Positions 19,370-29,051 of a stretch of DNA of 64,000 bases are shown piece by piece. Position numbers and translations under genes: made by a program. This stretch comes from Azolla caroliniana (Eukaryota; Polypodiophyta), in the NCBI GenBank assembly GCA_043228905.1, contig JBHGNT010000011.1:1364001-1428000 (forward strand), given 5' to 3'. Every line of letters begins with the position of its first letter. Position 1 is the stretch's first letter. Below the pieces are notes generated by a model. The model made no database searches. It saw only the letters and a program-made list of their open reading frames with translations, and was not told the DNA's origin.

Positions 19370-19753
19370 AGCAAACCCTCCTAATGGTGGAACAGACTTG
19401 TAGAAGCATGGAGAAGGTGGGTAAGAGGAAGCGTAGCGGCATGGCTCCTATTGCAGCCGAACTTGGTCGTTTTCTAGTTGTCAAGGAACCTCTGCAAGAC
19501 ATGCATGGTGGAATTGGTGTTGAGGGCCCTAGACCAGGCAGTGGCAGATGACTTGGCCAGGGTTACCACAATAGAGATAAAGGCCATTGTCACGACGATG
19601 TCGGCATTGGGCATCAGTTAATGGTTGAAACCGAGCGTGGTCAATCTCCATTGGGGTACTATGAGAATCGACCTCCATCGTAGTGGGAGTATCATTGGGT
19701 GATGGTAAGGTTGGTGTGCGGGGCCTGACTATTGATGCGTTTCTGGAGGAAGA

Positions 19754-20368
19754 CTAAAACTCGCGAGTCCCACGTTCTTCTTGATGAAACTGGAACAGAC
19801 AATTATCACATTGGACAGCTTGGAAGATTACTTGAGACAATGATGTGGGCTCCGGAAAGTTCAAGAGAAGAGGCTTGACATCGTTTCGGAAACCGTGGAG
19901 AAAATGGTCGCATAAGGCTTGGTCTGTATCACCGAACGTATCTTCGTGCTCAGTAAGGAAAGCGGTGAAGTGTTCTAAGAGAGGGGATGAAGACTCAACT
20001 AAGGGTGCAAACCACACTTGCACCAACCCGGAGAGAAGGGTGCCGATAAGGCCGACCCGAGAGAATTTGTTAGCATACTGTTGGGGTTGTAAACGGATGA
20101 TAAGCCGAATTTGATTGATGAAGCCGTGAAGATATGCCCTCGTGCCATTGAATTTGTCAGGTAGGCTCACGGTTGGTTCGAGGACATATGGATGGGAAGA
20201 GGAAGTGGTTGGGCTAGGTGCCGATGGTGGTTGTGGCTCGACGGGTGGTGGGTTTCTTCATGTTCCGGATTGAAGCTCTCGTAATGATTCCCAAAGGATT
20301 TCATTTTCGAGTTGAAGTTGTTGCAAGGCTGCCATTGCATGGTTTAGGTTGTCAACAAAGTCGGACAT
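19754..20368 (-). pseudogene. Gypsy Y gag
   Basis: The minus-strand ATG at 20368 starts a short helical N-terminus (NLNHAMAALQQLQLENEIL), with a stop near 20260. It then opens at 20170 with SLPDKFNGTRAYLHGFINQIRLII, the gypsy Gag retrotrans_gag block, shared with element C (KISLPAKFDGIRSQFHGFFNQVRLVI). The end has FQAVQCDNCLFQF. 19370-19753 is decayed Gag-protease sequence, possibly with a zinc knuckle I cannot confirm. Confidence 0.75.
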
Positions 20369-20396
20369 GTTAGCAAGAAGAGGAAGGCGAACAAAC

Positions 20397-20764
20397 TATC
20401 ACGGATGAGTATAATAGAGTAGAACCAAGACGAGACTAAGAACTAGGAGAGAGAAAAAGAACAAGAACTTGACTTATGATTCCGTAACTAGTGTTGTTCA
20501 CCTTGATTAGAATCAAGGTGCACCTGAGTATTTATACAAGAAGGTAGAGGTATGTATGCTAGCTAGGAATAGAGAATGCATGAGGATGCATGCAACATAG
20601 GAATTTCCAATGTTCAATCTACCATACATGAAGTTGGATTTAATACAAGGATTCATAGATGGATGTAGTTTAGTTGGTAAGGTTGCCCAATGGAGACCAA
20701 GAAGTCTTGGGTTCAATCCCTACCATCCACCATGGGGTTGCAAATGTAATAGATGTCTATGACA
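20397..20764 (-). repeat. 5' LTR of gypsy Y
   Basis: The plus-strand left edge TATCACGGATGAG aligns with TGTCACGGATCAT of element X (23729), both preceded by GAACAAAC. The right edge is CTATGACA at 20764, beside the resumption of copia B. A tRNA-like segment lies at 20657-20732. Confidence 0.7.
20657..20732 (+). other. tRNA-like sequence, antisense at the start of gypsy Y LTR
   Basis: A 76-base block with an A-box-like TAGTTTAGTTGG (20667-20678), a B-box-like GGTTCAATCCC (20710-20720), partial acceptor pairing (GATGG with CCATC) and an encoded CCA at 20730-20732. It is not a good cloverleaf in the anticodon arm, so I call it tRNA-like and not a tRNA gene. It lies antisense to the element at the 5' end of the LTR. 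Confidence 0.5.
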
Positions 20765-21846
20765 ACGCCGGCGAACTGACGTCATACGAAGAAGCATCAA
20801 CATCCCCCAATTCGGCCACATGGCATATGGCGATGGAGTCAGCAATGAACTCTATTCGGGCAAACAAGACTTGGGACTTGGTCGTACTACCGAAAAATCG
20901 ACGTGTTCTTCTGTGCAAGTGGGCCTACAGATTAAAAGAGATGTCTGATTCGACCACCCCAAAATTTAAGGCCAAACTAGTAGCAAAAGGTTTTCGACAA
21001 CAATATGGTGTCGACTTGAACGAAATCTTTTCACTAGTGGTGAAAATGACCACCCTTCGATTCCTACTCAGCGTAGTGGCAGCCGAGCACTTGGAGTTGA
21101 TTCAGCTAGATGTTAAAACAACTTTCCTCCATGGTGACCTTGAGGAGAAAATTTATATGGAGCAACCGAAAGGCTTCTTGGTATCCGACCAAGAGCATCT
21201 AGTCTATTGACTCAGGAAGAGTCTTTACGGCCTGAAACAGGCATCGAGACAGTGGTATAAGAAGTTCAATGACTTCATCCAATCAGTCGACTTCTCAAAG
21301 AGCGATGAGGACCACTGCCTCTTCACCAAAACAACTTGAGATGGGTCTTCCATCTTCCTCATCATCTACGTGGATGACATACTACTCTCCGATCGTCATA
21401 CCGGACAACTCGCTGAACTTGTTCGGCAATTGTGGTTGGATTTTGCCATGAAGGATCTCGGTATGGCAAGACACATTCTCGGGATGTTGTTTCTATCTCA
21501 ATTCGACTATATTGGACATGCCTTAGAATGTTTCAACATGCAATTGTCAAATCTAGTTCGATGCCACTCCCCATTAATCTTCGCTGCCCGACATCCGGTC
21601 CGGAGGGGGAAGATATGAAGTCGATATCGTATGCACCAGTAATCGGCTCCTTGATGTACGTGATGGTCACGACACGGCTTGATATTACTCACGTTGTCGG
21701 AGTTGTCAATAGATTTATGTACAATCCTGGTCGATCGCATTGGAACGCAGTTAAGCATGTGGTTAGATACCTTGTGGGCACAAAAGACTATTGCATCCTA
21801 TTCGGCCCGAAAGAAACATCATGCATAGTTAGTTACACCGACTCGG
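20765..21846 (+). pseudogene. Copia B reverse transcriptase
   Basis: A plus-strand frame from the ELTSYEEAS linker into WDLVVLPKNRRVL, KARLVAKGFRQQYGVDLNE (ORF to 21210), LDVKTTFLHGDLEEKIYMEQP, then in other frames LYGLKQASRQWYKKF and the catalytic YVDDILLSD (about 21367). It ends LFGPKETSCIVSYTDS at 21846, split by a solo LTR. At least two nonsense or frameshift breaks. This continues copia B after the gypsy Y insertion. Confidence 0.83.
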
Positions 21847-22295
21847 TGTCATGATATGGTGAGACTCAAACCTGTGACCTTATGTTACATGAGTCGAGCT
21901 CTTGACCATTAGAAATACGAAGGATATTATTTTCATTTAAGTTTTACTATAGAAATTTGATGTTTATTCCAGATTTCTCTAGAACATTATAGAAACTTCA
22001 GGAGTACTTCTAAGAACACTATAAAAGGAGGCACAAGGCATTATTTCGAACCAAATCGGTTCAACGCCAGTCTTAAGCCTCCTAGCTACTATTGTATATT
22101 CTCTTAACATAATATATATCTTTTGTTATCATCATTCTCTCTCTCTCTCACACACTCACTCACTCACTCACTCTTTCCTTCTCTCGAGAGTTCTACACCT
22201 CCCTTAGTACTAATCCTCATCTTTTAGTACTAATTCCTTCTCTATCTTAGTACTGTTCCTAACAATACTTCTCTGTCTTAGTACTGTTCTTGACA
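21847..22295 (+). repeat. Solo LTR inserted in copia B
   Basis: TGTCATGATATGG ... TCTTGACA, 449 bp, flanked by the perfect duplication CTCGG (21842-21846 and 22296-22300). The TATA-like ACTATAAAAGGAGG at about 22018 fixes plus orientation. An antisense tRNA-like stretch sits at 21855-21912 (B-box as AGACTCAAACC at 21862-21872). CT/CTCA microsatellites lie at 22137-22172. No internal region remains, so it formed by LTR-LTR recombination. Confidence 0.9.
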
Positions 22296-22626
22296 CTCGG
22301 ACTTTGCTGGTTGTATGGACAATCGAAAGTCAACAACCGGATACTACTTCAAATTTGGCAATGGAGCAATCTCATGGAAGTCAAAGCTTCAGGAGTGCAC
22401 TGCTACATCAACAACGGAGGCCGAATATGCAGTCGTGTCCAACGCGGCAAAAGAAGCCTTATGGCTCGGTTAGCTAGCATGCACGTTTCGACAAGTCGAA
22501 TCTGACTCGGCTCCAATTGTCTACAACGACAGTCAAGGTGTTGTTGCTCTATCGAAAATTTTGGTTCATCACAACACCTCTAAGCATATCCACGTTCGAT
22601 ATCACTTTGTCAAAACTGCGTCATTT
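22296..22626 (+). pseudogene. Copia B RNase H
   Basis: Reads DFAGCMDNRKSTTGY, then STTEAEYAVVSNAAKEALWLG and HNTSKHIHVRYHFVK, the standard copia RNase H C-terminal blocks, with an in-frame stop after ALWLG. It is interrupted at 22626 by element X and resumes at 24087 with DNLTDGMTKYLS, the end of copia Pol, to about 24165. Confidence 0.8.
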
Positions 22627-22829
22627 TGTCACGGATCATAAGCTCAAGAGACAAGCAAGAAGATAACCAAATGGAGAAGAAAGAAGATAGTATTAAAGGA
22701 AAGACTCCATAACTGGTGTTGTTCACCTTGAATTCCTTCAAGGTGAACTCCTCTATTTATACTACATGGCATGCATACTTGTTGCACGCATGTGAATCTA
22801 CAATAGAGCATGTAGGTATGTCAATGGCC

Positions 22830-23660
22830 GAAATCGGGCTTGATCAATTTCCATGGGGACAGGAGCATCTGGCAAAGTAGGCGAGTGTAAGGATGCCTGG
22901 GGTTGTATGACCGGGGTGTGGCATGGAAGTGAATGAGGTGGAACCCAAGTCCGGCGCTCTTCTTGGCGAAATTCGAAAAGACGATTGTCACAATGGACTG
23001 CTTGTGAAGTTGCTTGGGATAACGAGGTGGGATCCGGAAAGTTTAAGAGAAGATTCTTGACATTGCTTCGAAGGCTGCGCCGAAAGTGATAAGCTAAAGC
23101 TTGATCATCCCAATTGACGTCGCATGCTAGTTGTCGAAATTCTGAAGCATAGACCGAAGCTGCACGCGAACCTTGTTCGAGTGCATAAATCTTGTTAAGA
23201 GCTGTATGTTGTCAGTCCGTCTCTCCAAATGTGGTCTCTAACTCGGCGAGGAAAGGAAAGTCCTCCAATAGAGGTGATGAGGTTTCTACCAATGGTGCAA
23301 ACCAAGCTTGGGCCGGACCGGAGAGAAGGGTGCCCACAAGGCCGACTTTTCGAAGACCATCTCCATAACGTTGAGGTTGTAGCCGAATGATAAGTCGAAC
23401 TTGGTTGATGAACCCTCAGAAACGCGACCTCGTTCCATCAAATTTTTCTGGGAGGCTAACCTTAGGCTCAAGAAACTGTGACGAAGCTAGGCTAGATGTT
23501 GGTAGAAGATCGGGCTCTAGGCTAGGTTGTTGTGGGAGACTAGGGTTCGGGGGTTGTGAGGATAGGGAGGTACCGAACTTGAAGTTCTTGTAAAGAATTT
23601 CAAAGAGATTCATTTTCAAGTTGTAGTTGTCGTAAGGCTACCATTATTTGGCCTAACTCA
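22830..23660 (-). pseudogene. Gypsy X gag remnant
   Basis: Minus-strand pieces: FKFGTSLSSQPPNPSL (23619-23416), then KVSLPEKFDGTRSRF, FINQVRLIIRLQPQRYGDGLRKVGLVGTLLSGPAQAWF by stitching of adjacent frames (23471-23286), and a distal block with QLACDVNWDDQAL near 23110-23140. It is the same Gag type as Y and C. Several frameshifts. No protease or polymerase remains in this copy. Confidence 0.75.
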
Positions 23661-24017
23661 CTAGTTGAGTCAGAAATAGCTATGGCTTATGAGAGGGAGA
23701 GCTATGAGGATGGGAAGGTGAACAAACTGTCACGGATCATAAGCTCAAGAGACAAGCAAGAAGATAACCAAATGGAGAAGAAAGAAGATAGTATTAAAGG
23801 AAAGACTCCATAACTGGTGTTGTTCACCTTGAATTCCTTCAAGGTGAACTCCTCTATTTATACTACATGTCATGCATACTTGTTGCACGCATGTGAATCT
23901 ACAATAGAGCATGTAGGTATGCATGCATATGCCAAGTGTAAATACTACAAGGGAGCAACTATGCACATGATGATAGCAAAATAATAAGGACCAATTACAT
24001 ACATAACTATGTACTAG

Positions 24018-24081
24018 ATATCTTGGTTAACTCATAATACTAGATTATAACATGGTCGTGTCAAGAGTTTGAATCTTGACA
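24018..24081 (+). other. tRNA-like sequence at the start of LTR X (antisense)
   Basis: TATCTTGGTTAACTC (A-box-like) and AGAGTTTGAAT (B-box-like) about 35 bases apart, at the same place in the LTR as 20657-20732 in element Y. The match to consensus boxes is weaker than in Y. Confidence 0.35.
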
Positions 24082-24165
24082 CATTTCAGGGAAAATCAGG
24101 CTCGAGAAGATATCTACAATTGATAATCTCACAGATGGGATGACCAAGTATCTTTCAGTGGATTG

Positions 24166-24876
24166 ATTCTGATCCCTTCAGCACCAGATGGGCTTAGAGA
24201 AGAATCAGTCTGATTGAGACGGAAATTCAAGACATTCTCAGCCAATCGACATTGATAGTTCGAAGCTCAGCTTCAATTTTTCCGACCCTGGCTGACTCAG
24301 CCTTCTGTTCTTGGATTTTGTCAACTTGAACAAAGTCGATATGTTTGATAACTTTGTTTAATGTGTAATTCTTATTTATTCCTTTTTTAGATTTTTGTTG
24401 GATAAAAGCATGTGAGTGGAAACACTATTATAGCTAATTAGCTGCTAAAATGGCCATAACTATTTAGCTATTTGTTTAGCTAGTTTTTTGTGGGCAAGTC
24501 ATGAGGATCATTTATGAAATTTTATGCTTTATTAGTTAAATACATGTCATTTTATTTATGAGAGTACTCAAAAATTTGAACTTTGGTTTCTCATGTAGTG
24601 GAACTTGGGGAACAATGCCCTCATCTAAACTTGACTTGAATGTCACCAAATTCCTGTTTAGGGTGAGTTTGAGTTTGAAATCCAAATAGATGGATTACTA
24701 TGAGCACGAATGCAAAGGAAGCTCCCGCGATGGCATAAAACCCTGATATCAACATTGCACCTTCAGAGCTACAACACACCACCAATTCGATCCTCATGTA
24801 GGTATGTATCAGTTACACATTAAAAAATCATTTTTTTTCCTTTCTGATAACTGTAACTTTGTTGCCTGCTCATCTT
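24166..24876. other. AT-rich region without a recognisable gene
   Basis: Follows the end of copia B Pol. The expected copia 3' LTR (TGTTGAGAGAC start) is not found. There are several short AT-rich inverted motifs (for example TTAGCTA/TAGCTAA near 24432-24484) and no open frame above 60 codons. Confidence 0.5.
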
Positions 24877-25534
24877 TTATAAAAAACAATTAGGGCAAAG
24901 TCGTTGGAGTCCCAAATTAATGGGTGAAACCCTACTTGTTAGCTTTGACATTGGCTTACATCTACTTGTTAGCTTTGGCAGACTAGTTCCTTCACCACTT
25001 GAAATTATCTCGTTCATTGTATTGTACACCGTTTTTCGACTAACACCAATTACCTTAGATAGCACACTGATGTTAAAATTGTCAACATCACTACTAAGTA
25101 ACATCATTAGACTAGACCTTTTTAAGACAATATCACTATTTAGTACAGATATTATGTTTGCATTAAGACCATCACAATAAACCAACTCCTTTATTGATGG
25201 ATCATTTAATATTCCATATAGTACTACCTTCTTGTCTTCACTGCTGATGTGCTTGGTCTGAACATTGAAATATTCGACAACCTTTCTCTCTATGTTAGTA
25301 GTCTCATTACTTCCATTCTTAGTGGTATTCAAACCTATATCGTAACCAATACCATCCTTACCTTTAGCGAATGTGGCTTTCATATCCTTCAACAATTGAC
25401 AATCTTTCCTTTTTTTTCTGCCCAATACTTTCGTATCGCTTGTTGTGTCCTGATAGCGTCATCTCTATCCCGATGATCTATGAGGGGTACTGGTAAACAC
25501 CCTCCTTCCCCTTCCATTTGGCTTTGACATATTA
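24877..25534 (-). pseudogene. Unknown gene fragment with a helix-turn-helix
   Basis: The main minus-strand frame (25425 to 24877, 182 residues) starts without a Met: the sequence before it is in another frame and joins across a run of eight A at 25411-25418. Upstream in that frame reads VPLIDHRDRDDAIRTQQAIRKYWAE; downstream is RKDCQLLKDMKATFAKGKDG. Near its end FNISVLSKVIGVSRKTVYNTMNEI looks like a helix-turn-helix. I do not recognise the family. It could be the N-terminal DNA-binding half of a transposase or a captured gene. The A8 slip makes it a pseudogene or a sequencing error. Confidence 0.45.
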
Positions 25535-25653
25535 ATAAAATTCCACAAAAAAAGACACGTAGCTAGTTACTAAACCACATGCAAACCGGTTATTCACAAG
25601 AGTGATCCCACCATTGGTAGGTTTATGTTTGTTGTAGTGGAGTGAAAGCTAAT

Positions 25654-26131
25654 TGTAAAGAATCGATGGTGATTCTTGTGCAGTGGAATAGATATGTGTG
25701 TTATGTCTGTGTGTGAGAGAGAGAGAGAGAAATAGAGGAGAGAAGAGAACACAAGATAGATAAGCAAGTGAAATAATGAATACTCAAGAAGAAGAAGATG
25801 TATATTTCACAAGTAGAATGGAGATACAAATTTGTAGCATTACAAGGAGTCACAACCGACTTCGTATGAAGTAGGAGGAGGGTGCTTTATATAAGGTCAC
25901 CCTCTCTCTTCATTAACTCATTACACCTTCCACTCTCTCCCTAGAACGTTGAGGAATGTGAAGACTCATAGTCATGGGGAATGTGGAACTCATTAGTTAT
26001 GTGTCATAGAATATGATTCTATGACACATAGTTTAATGTGTAGAGAGTGGTATGACTCTTGACCTTTCAGTGCACATAAATTCTTAAAGGTATGTTCACA
26101 CGTTGCACTATGTTGAGCTTGATTCTCAACA
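25654..26131 (-). repeat. 3' LTR of copia D
   Basis: Plus-strand TGTAAAGAATCGATGG to TGATTCTCAACA, 478 bp, matching 58726-59212 closely. GA microsatellite at 25715-25735. Followed at 26132 by TGCCC, the target duplication of gypsy G. Confidence 0.9.
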
Positions 26132-26154
26132 TGCCCTGTATGTACACATAACGT

Positions 26155-26777
26155 TGTCGTGAAGAAAACCGTCCACAAGCGGAATCGGTGCACCAGAGCA
26201 TAGGAACTGGCTCTTCATATACGTACGCCTTAAGTTGTACATAGAAGATCCTAGGTAGGTGGATTCGGTAGGTAGGAAGTTAGTGGGAAACGGCTCCTTC
26301 CTTGCCTAAAAAAAGGAGGGAGACGAGGAGGGGAGGGGGATCGCGAAGGAAGAGAGGACGAAGTGCTGTCAGATTGCGGGGCCGAAGGCTTCTCTCTCTT
26401 CCAAACTCCTTAGCTTCTTCCTATGCAGGTTTCGGGAGGCTCGCGCTGCTCTGAGGAAAGCCCGAGTGCTTCCGGCAGCACCTCCAACCTACTCCTTTCT
26501 TCCTGTGCGTTTACGAACAGGCATCGGCATCTGTTCGCCGGCCTGCTCGGTTGTAACCGACTTCGTGTTCTTGTTGTTTGTCTTTGTTAATACATACATA
26601 CCTTCGTGTCTCTCTGTGTCGCTGTCCCACTCGCGTCCTTGAGTCGAAGGGCCGTGTCCCTGTGGATCTACGCTTGCACCCAGTGGGTCTCTTCCCTTCT
26701 CCTTTCTCTCTTGGTCTTCGGTACAAGACCCCCGAGGTCCCGCCTCATTCCACGCATCCGCGAGGAATACCTCGACA
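26155..26777 (+). repeat. 5' LTR of gypsy F
   Basis: TGTCGTGAAGAAAACC ... ATACCTCGACA. Followed by a primer site TGGTGAACCCGACGTG from 26781, shared with element E (TGGTGAATCCGACGT at about 44475), which differs from the initiator-Met site of the copias. Confidence 0.93.
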
Positions 26778-26820
26778 TCTTGGTGAACCCGACGTGAAGG
26801 AGGCGGCAAAAGAGCAGAAG

Positions 26821-28152
26821 ATGAAGGGGTCGGATCTTGCGGAGGCCATGGCTTCGGCAGTGGATCGGATATTGAGCGCACGCGAGGGCACCGGCGCCCT
26901 CGATAGAGCCATTGAGGCGGTCGTCGGTACGATCGGCTGGTTCAGCGGAAAGGACGCCACGAAGTATTTGGCGTCCTACGGGGCAGAAATGCTGATGCGG
27001 GACATTCCGGAAGAGAGGCATCTTGCCGGGTTCCCTCGAGTGGCGATGCCGAGCATCCATGCGGAGGTGCTCGAGGTGCGGGCGGAGAGCCGTACCTGGG
27101 AGGAGTTCGAAGGTCGACTCCTAGAAAAATACGGGCTGGACGACACGCTCCGGCTTTCGAAACGGGACTTCATGGAGTGGGTAGAGTCCCCCGGCAAGGG
27201 AAGAAACGCGTCGGCACTCCTCCGGGAGTTTGAAGAACGCTTTTCGCGCCTTTCGGCGCTCGACCGAACCGTTCTGGATACGAGCCGAGTCCTACTGTTC
27301 GTCAAATCGGTGGACAAGCGGGACCGGGATCAAGTCGGCTCCTTGCTGGAAACCGAAGACGGGCTGACGACCGACTGGGCAGCGGTTAAGAGAGTCTGTG
27401 GCCGTTTCGACAAACAGCGAGAATGGGCTGACAACGGGGCGGCTGGTGCGGGCTCTGTCACAGCAAGGAGGCTTGAACCGGCACCGCAAGGGCGAAGGGA
27501 AGAAACCCGGGAATGGCTCGAAACTGGTCCGGCTTCGACCGGCATGGGCAGTGGCTCATCCGGAGGAGCAGCGCTAGAGGAGTTGACGCGGGCGATAAAG
27601 GATCTCCAGATCGCCCAGACTCGAAGGGAAGGCGGCGAACCGGCTTGTGACCGACGGTCGGTAGCAGGGAACAGGTGCATGTGGTGCGACGAGGTCGGCC
27701 ACATCCGGAAGGACTGCGGCGATTTTGCAGAAGCGTTGAGGAACCGGGTGGTGTACCTGTGGGAAGGCCGGGTGCACGCCGGCGACACCAGAAGGGCACT
27801 AAACCGAAATGACGGGCGAGGAGGAATGAAGAGACTGATGGAAGAGGCAGCGGCCCGACACGTGGAAGCCATCCACTACTCGGCGTCGGCCGGCATTCGG
27901 GTCGGGGGCGGCGAGGCCCGAAAGGAGGGCAAAGACGGATTCTGGTCGGCAATGCTGGAAGGTCTTGCCGGCGCACGGCTAAGGAAAGATGAAACGGACC
28001 GCACTGAGAGACGGGTCCGGGAAATAACCGGGTGGAGCGATCTGGTCGAGGAGAAGACGGGCTTTGTAGAAGCCGCTTGCCGGAACTACGAGGCTCTGGT
28101 AGAAGACAAACGAGTGGGGAAAGCCAGAGCGGCCGGGCCCTCGCAACGGTAA
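26821..28152 (+). CDS. Gypsy F Gag
   Basis: An open frame; I take ATG 26821 (MKGSDLAEAM) because the upstream part overlaps the LTR and primer site. About 443 residues. WFSGKDATKYLASYGAEM and RTWEEFEGRLLEKYGL mark the retrotrans-gag domain, and CMWCDEVGHIRKDC is an intact CCHC knuckle that would bind the genomic RNA. It forms the particle shell. The stop at 28150-28152 separates it from the protease frame, so Pol may have needed frameshifting or read-through. Unlike the neighbouring elements, this gag is uninterrupted. Confidence 0.83.
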   Translation: MKGSDLAEAMASAVDRILSAREGTGALDRAIEAVVGTIGWFSGKDATKYLASYGAEMLMRDIPEERHLAGFPRVAMPSIHAEVLEVRAESRTWEEFEGRLLEKYGLDDTLRLSKRDFMEWVESPGKGRNASALLREFEERFSRLSALDRTVLDTSRVLLFVKSVDKRDRDQVGSLLETEDGLTTDWAAVKRVCGRFDKQREWADNGAAGAGSVTARRLEPAPQGRREETREWLETGPASTGMGSGSSGGAALEELTRAIKDLQIAQTRREGGEPACDRRSVAGNRCMWCDEVGHIRKDCGDFAEALRNRVVYLWEGRVHAGDTRRALNRNDGRGGMKRLMEEAAARHVEAIHYSASAGIRVGGGEARKEGKDGFWSAMLEGLAGARLRKDETDRTERRVREITGWSDLVEEKTGFVEAACRNYEALVEDKRVGKARAAGPSQR

Positions 28153-28299
28153 GAGACCCGATTCCGACAACGACGGAACGATGCCGGTGGGTCCAACTCG
28201 CAAGATAACCCCAGGAAAGGCGGATACCGACTGGGGACGGAAATAGAAAGGACTACGGACCTACGAAAGGTCCTAGAAGAACGGATCCTCGACAGCAAA

Positions 28300-28947
28300 G
28301 TGGAGTTGTCATTGCGAGAGGTGTTAGGGATCGCCAAGAAGGAGTTCCACGACTCCATTGTGGACCTGGTGAAATGGAAGAGGTTGTCGACAGAGACAGA
28401 ACCGGAAAGACCGGTGGAGGTGCAGACGACGCACATTGACGACATGGCGCTGGAAGATGAGTGGGCGGAGAGCCACTATTCAAGGCCGCACTGGGCCCGA
28501 GCGACCACGGAGACCCCGGTAAGAATCGGAGATATTCAGGAACCGGTGGTGGCATTGGTGGACCACGGTTCGGAAATAAACCTAATGTCCATGGACTTCT
28601 ATAAGAAGGGAAAGTGGCCGATCAACACCAAGCACGGGTGGAAGATACGGGCGGCGACGCGCGCAACCGAGGAATTGCATGGGGCCTGCCCGAACGTGCG
28701 AGTCAAGATCGGCGACGTCGAGATTGACCAGCACTTCTTCGTACAGGAGACGTCCTCGCATCCGGTCATATTAGGGGAACCGTACATCACAGCGGCACGA
28801 ATGGAGACCAAAGTGCTGGACAACGGTTCGGCCTACGCGAGGGTCAAGAGCCAGGACGGGCGCCATTCGGTCCAATTTCTGACGGTGCGACCGAACCACG
28901 AGCGAAACCGCGAATCCCTCGGTGGCGAGAACCGGGAGGATTTTTAG
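28300..28947 (+). CDS. Gypsy F protease
   Basis: A 215-codon frame with EPVVALVDHGSEINLMSMDFY, the retropepsin active-site loop, here D-H-G in place of the usual D-T/S-G, and HPVILGEPYITAARM, the second conserved block. ELSLREVLGIAKKEFH upstream is the spacer typical of this gypsy clade. It would release mature Gag and Pol proteins. The His in the active-site triplet is unusual, but element H has a comparable change (D-G-G), so it may be a feature of the clade. Confidence 0.75.
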   Translation: MELSLREVLGIAKKEFHDSIVDLVKWKRLSTETEPERPVEVQTTHIDDMALEDEWAESHYSRPHWARATTETPVRIGDIQEPVVALVDHGSEINLMSMDFYKKGKWPINTKHGWKIRAATRATEELHGACPNVRVKIGDVEIDQHFFVQETSSHPVILGEPYITAARMETKVLDNGSAYARVKSQDGRHSVQFLTVRPNHERNRESLGGENREDF

Positions 28948-29051
28948 AGAGGGCTGCCAAGGCGTGGGGCCGAGATAGTCCGGACACTCGGGAAAGACCC
29001 CACAATTGCACGATAGATAGAAAATTCTGCTTCTCCAACAACGGAGGGTGT

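Larger units (their letters stand above)
3015..20764 (-). mobile_element. Gypsy element Y, truncated, host of two insertions
   Basis: Minus-strand Ty3-gypsy element. From right to left it has: 5' LTR (20397-20764), gag (about 19754-20368), protease (18899-19369), reverse transcriptase (8827-9710) and the start of RNase H (3015-3246). The order is continuous once the 9.18-kb DNA transposon (9715-18894) and copia A (3252-8821) are removed. The rest of RNase H, the integrase and the 3' LTR are deleted at 3015. The element lies between two parts of copia B, so it inserted into copia B before the deletion. Confidence 0.8.
22627..24081 (-). mobile_element. Internally deleted gypsy element X
   Basis: 1,455 bp between perfect duplications CATTT (22622-22626 and 24082-24086). 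It has a left LTR start (22627-about 22818), then minus-strand gag fragments (about 22830-23660), then a complete LTR (23729-24081). The left LTR breaks off at GTAGGTATG and is joined directly to gag, so the rest of that LTR and most of the internal region are deleted. A related sequence is gypsy Y. Confidence 0.85.

Noticed and set aside
20657-20732. Functional tRNA gene
   Set aside because: The boxes, length and CCA are tRNA-like, but the anticodon and T stems pair poorly and the block belongs to an LTR family with similar blocks, so it is listed as tRNA-like only.
27330-27976. Long minus-strand frames of 172-180 codons over gypsy F gag
   Set aside because: High GC content of F produces long antisense frames; the plus-strand Gag has recognisable domain motifs and the antisense frames have none.
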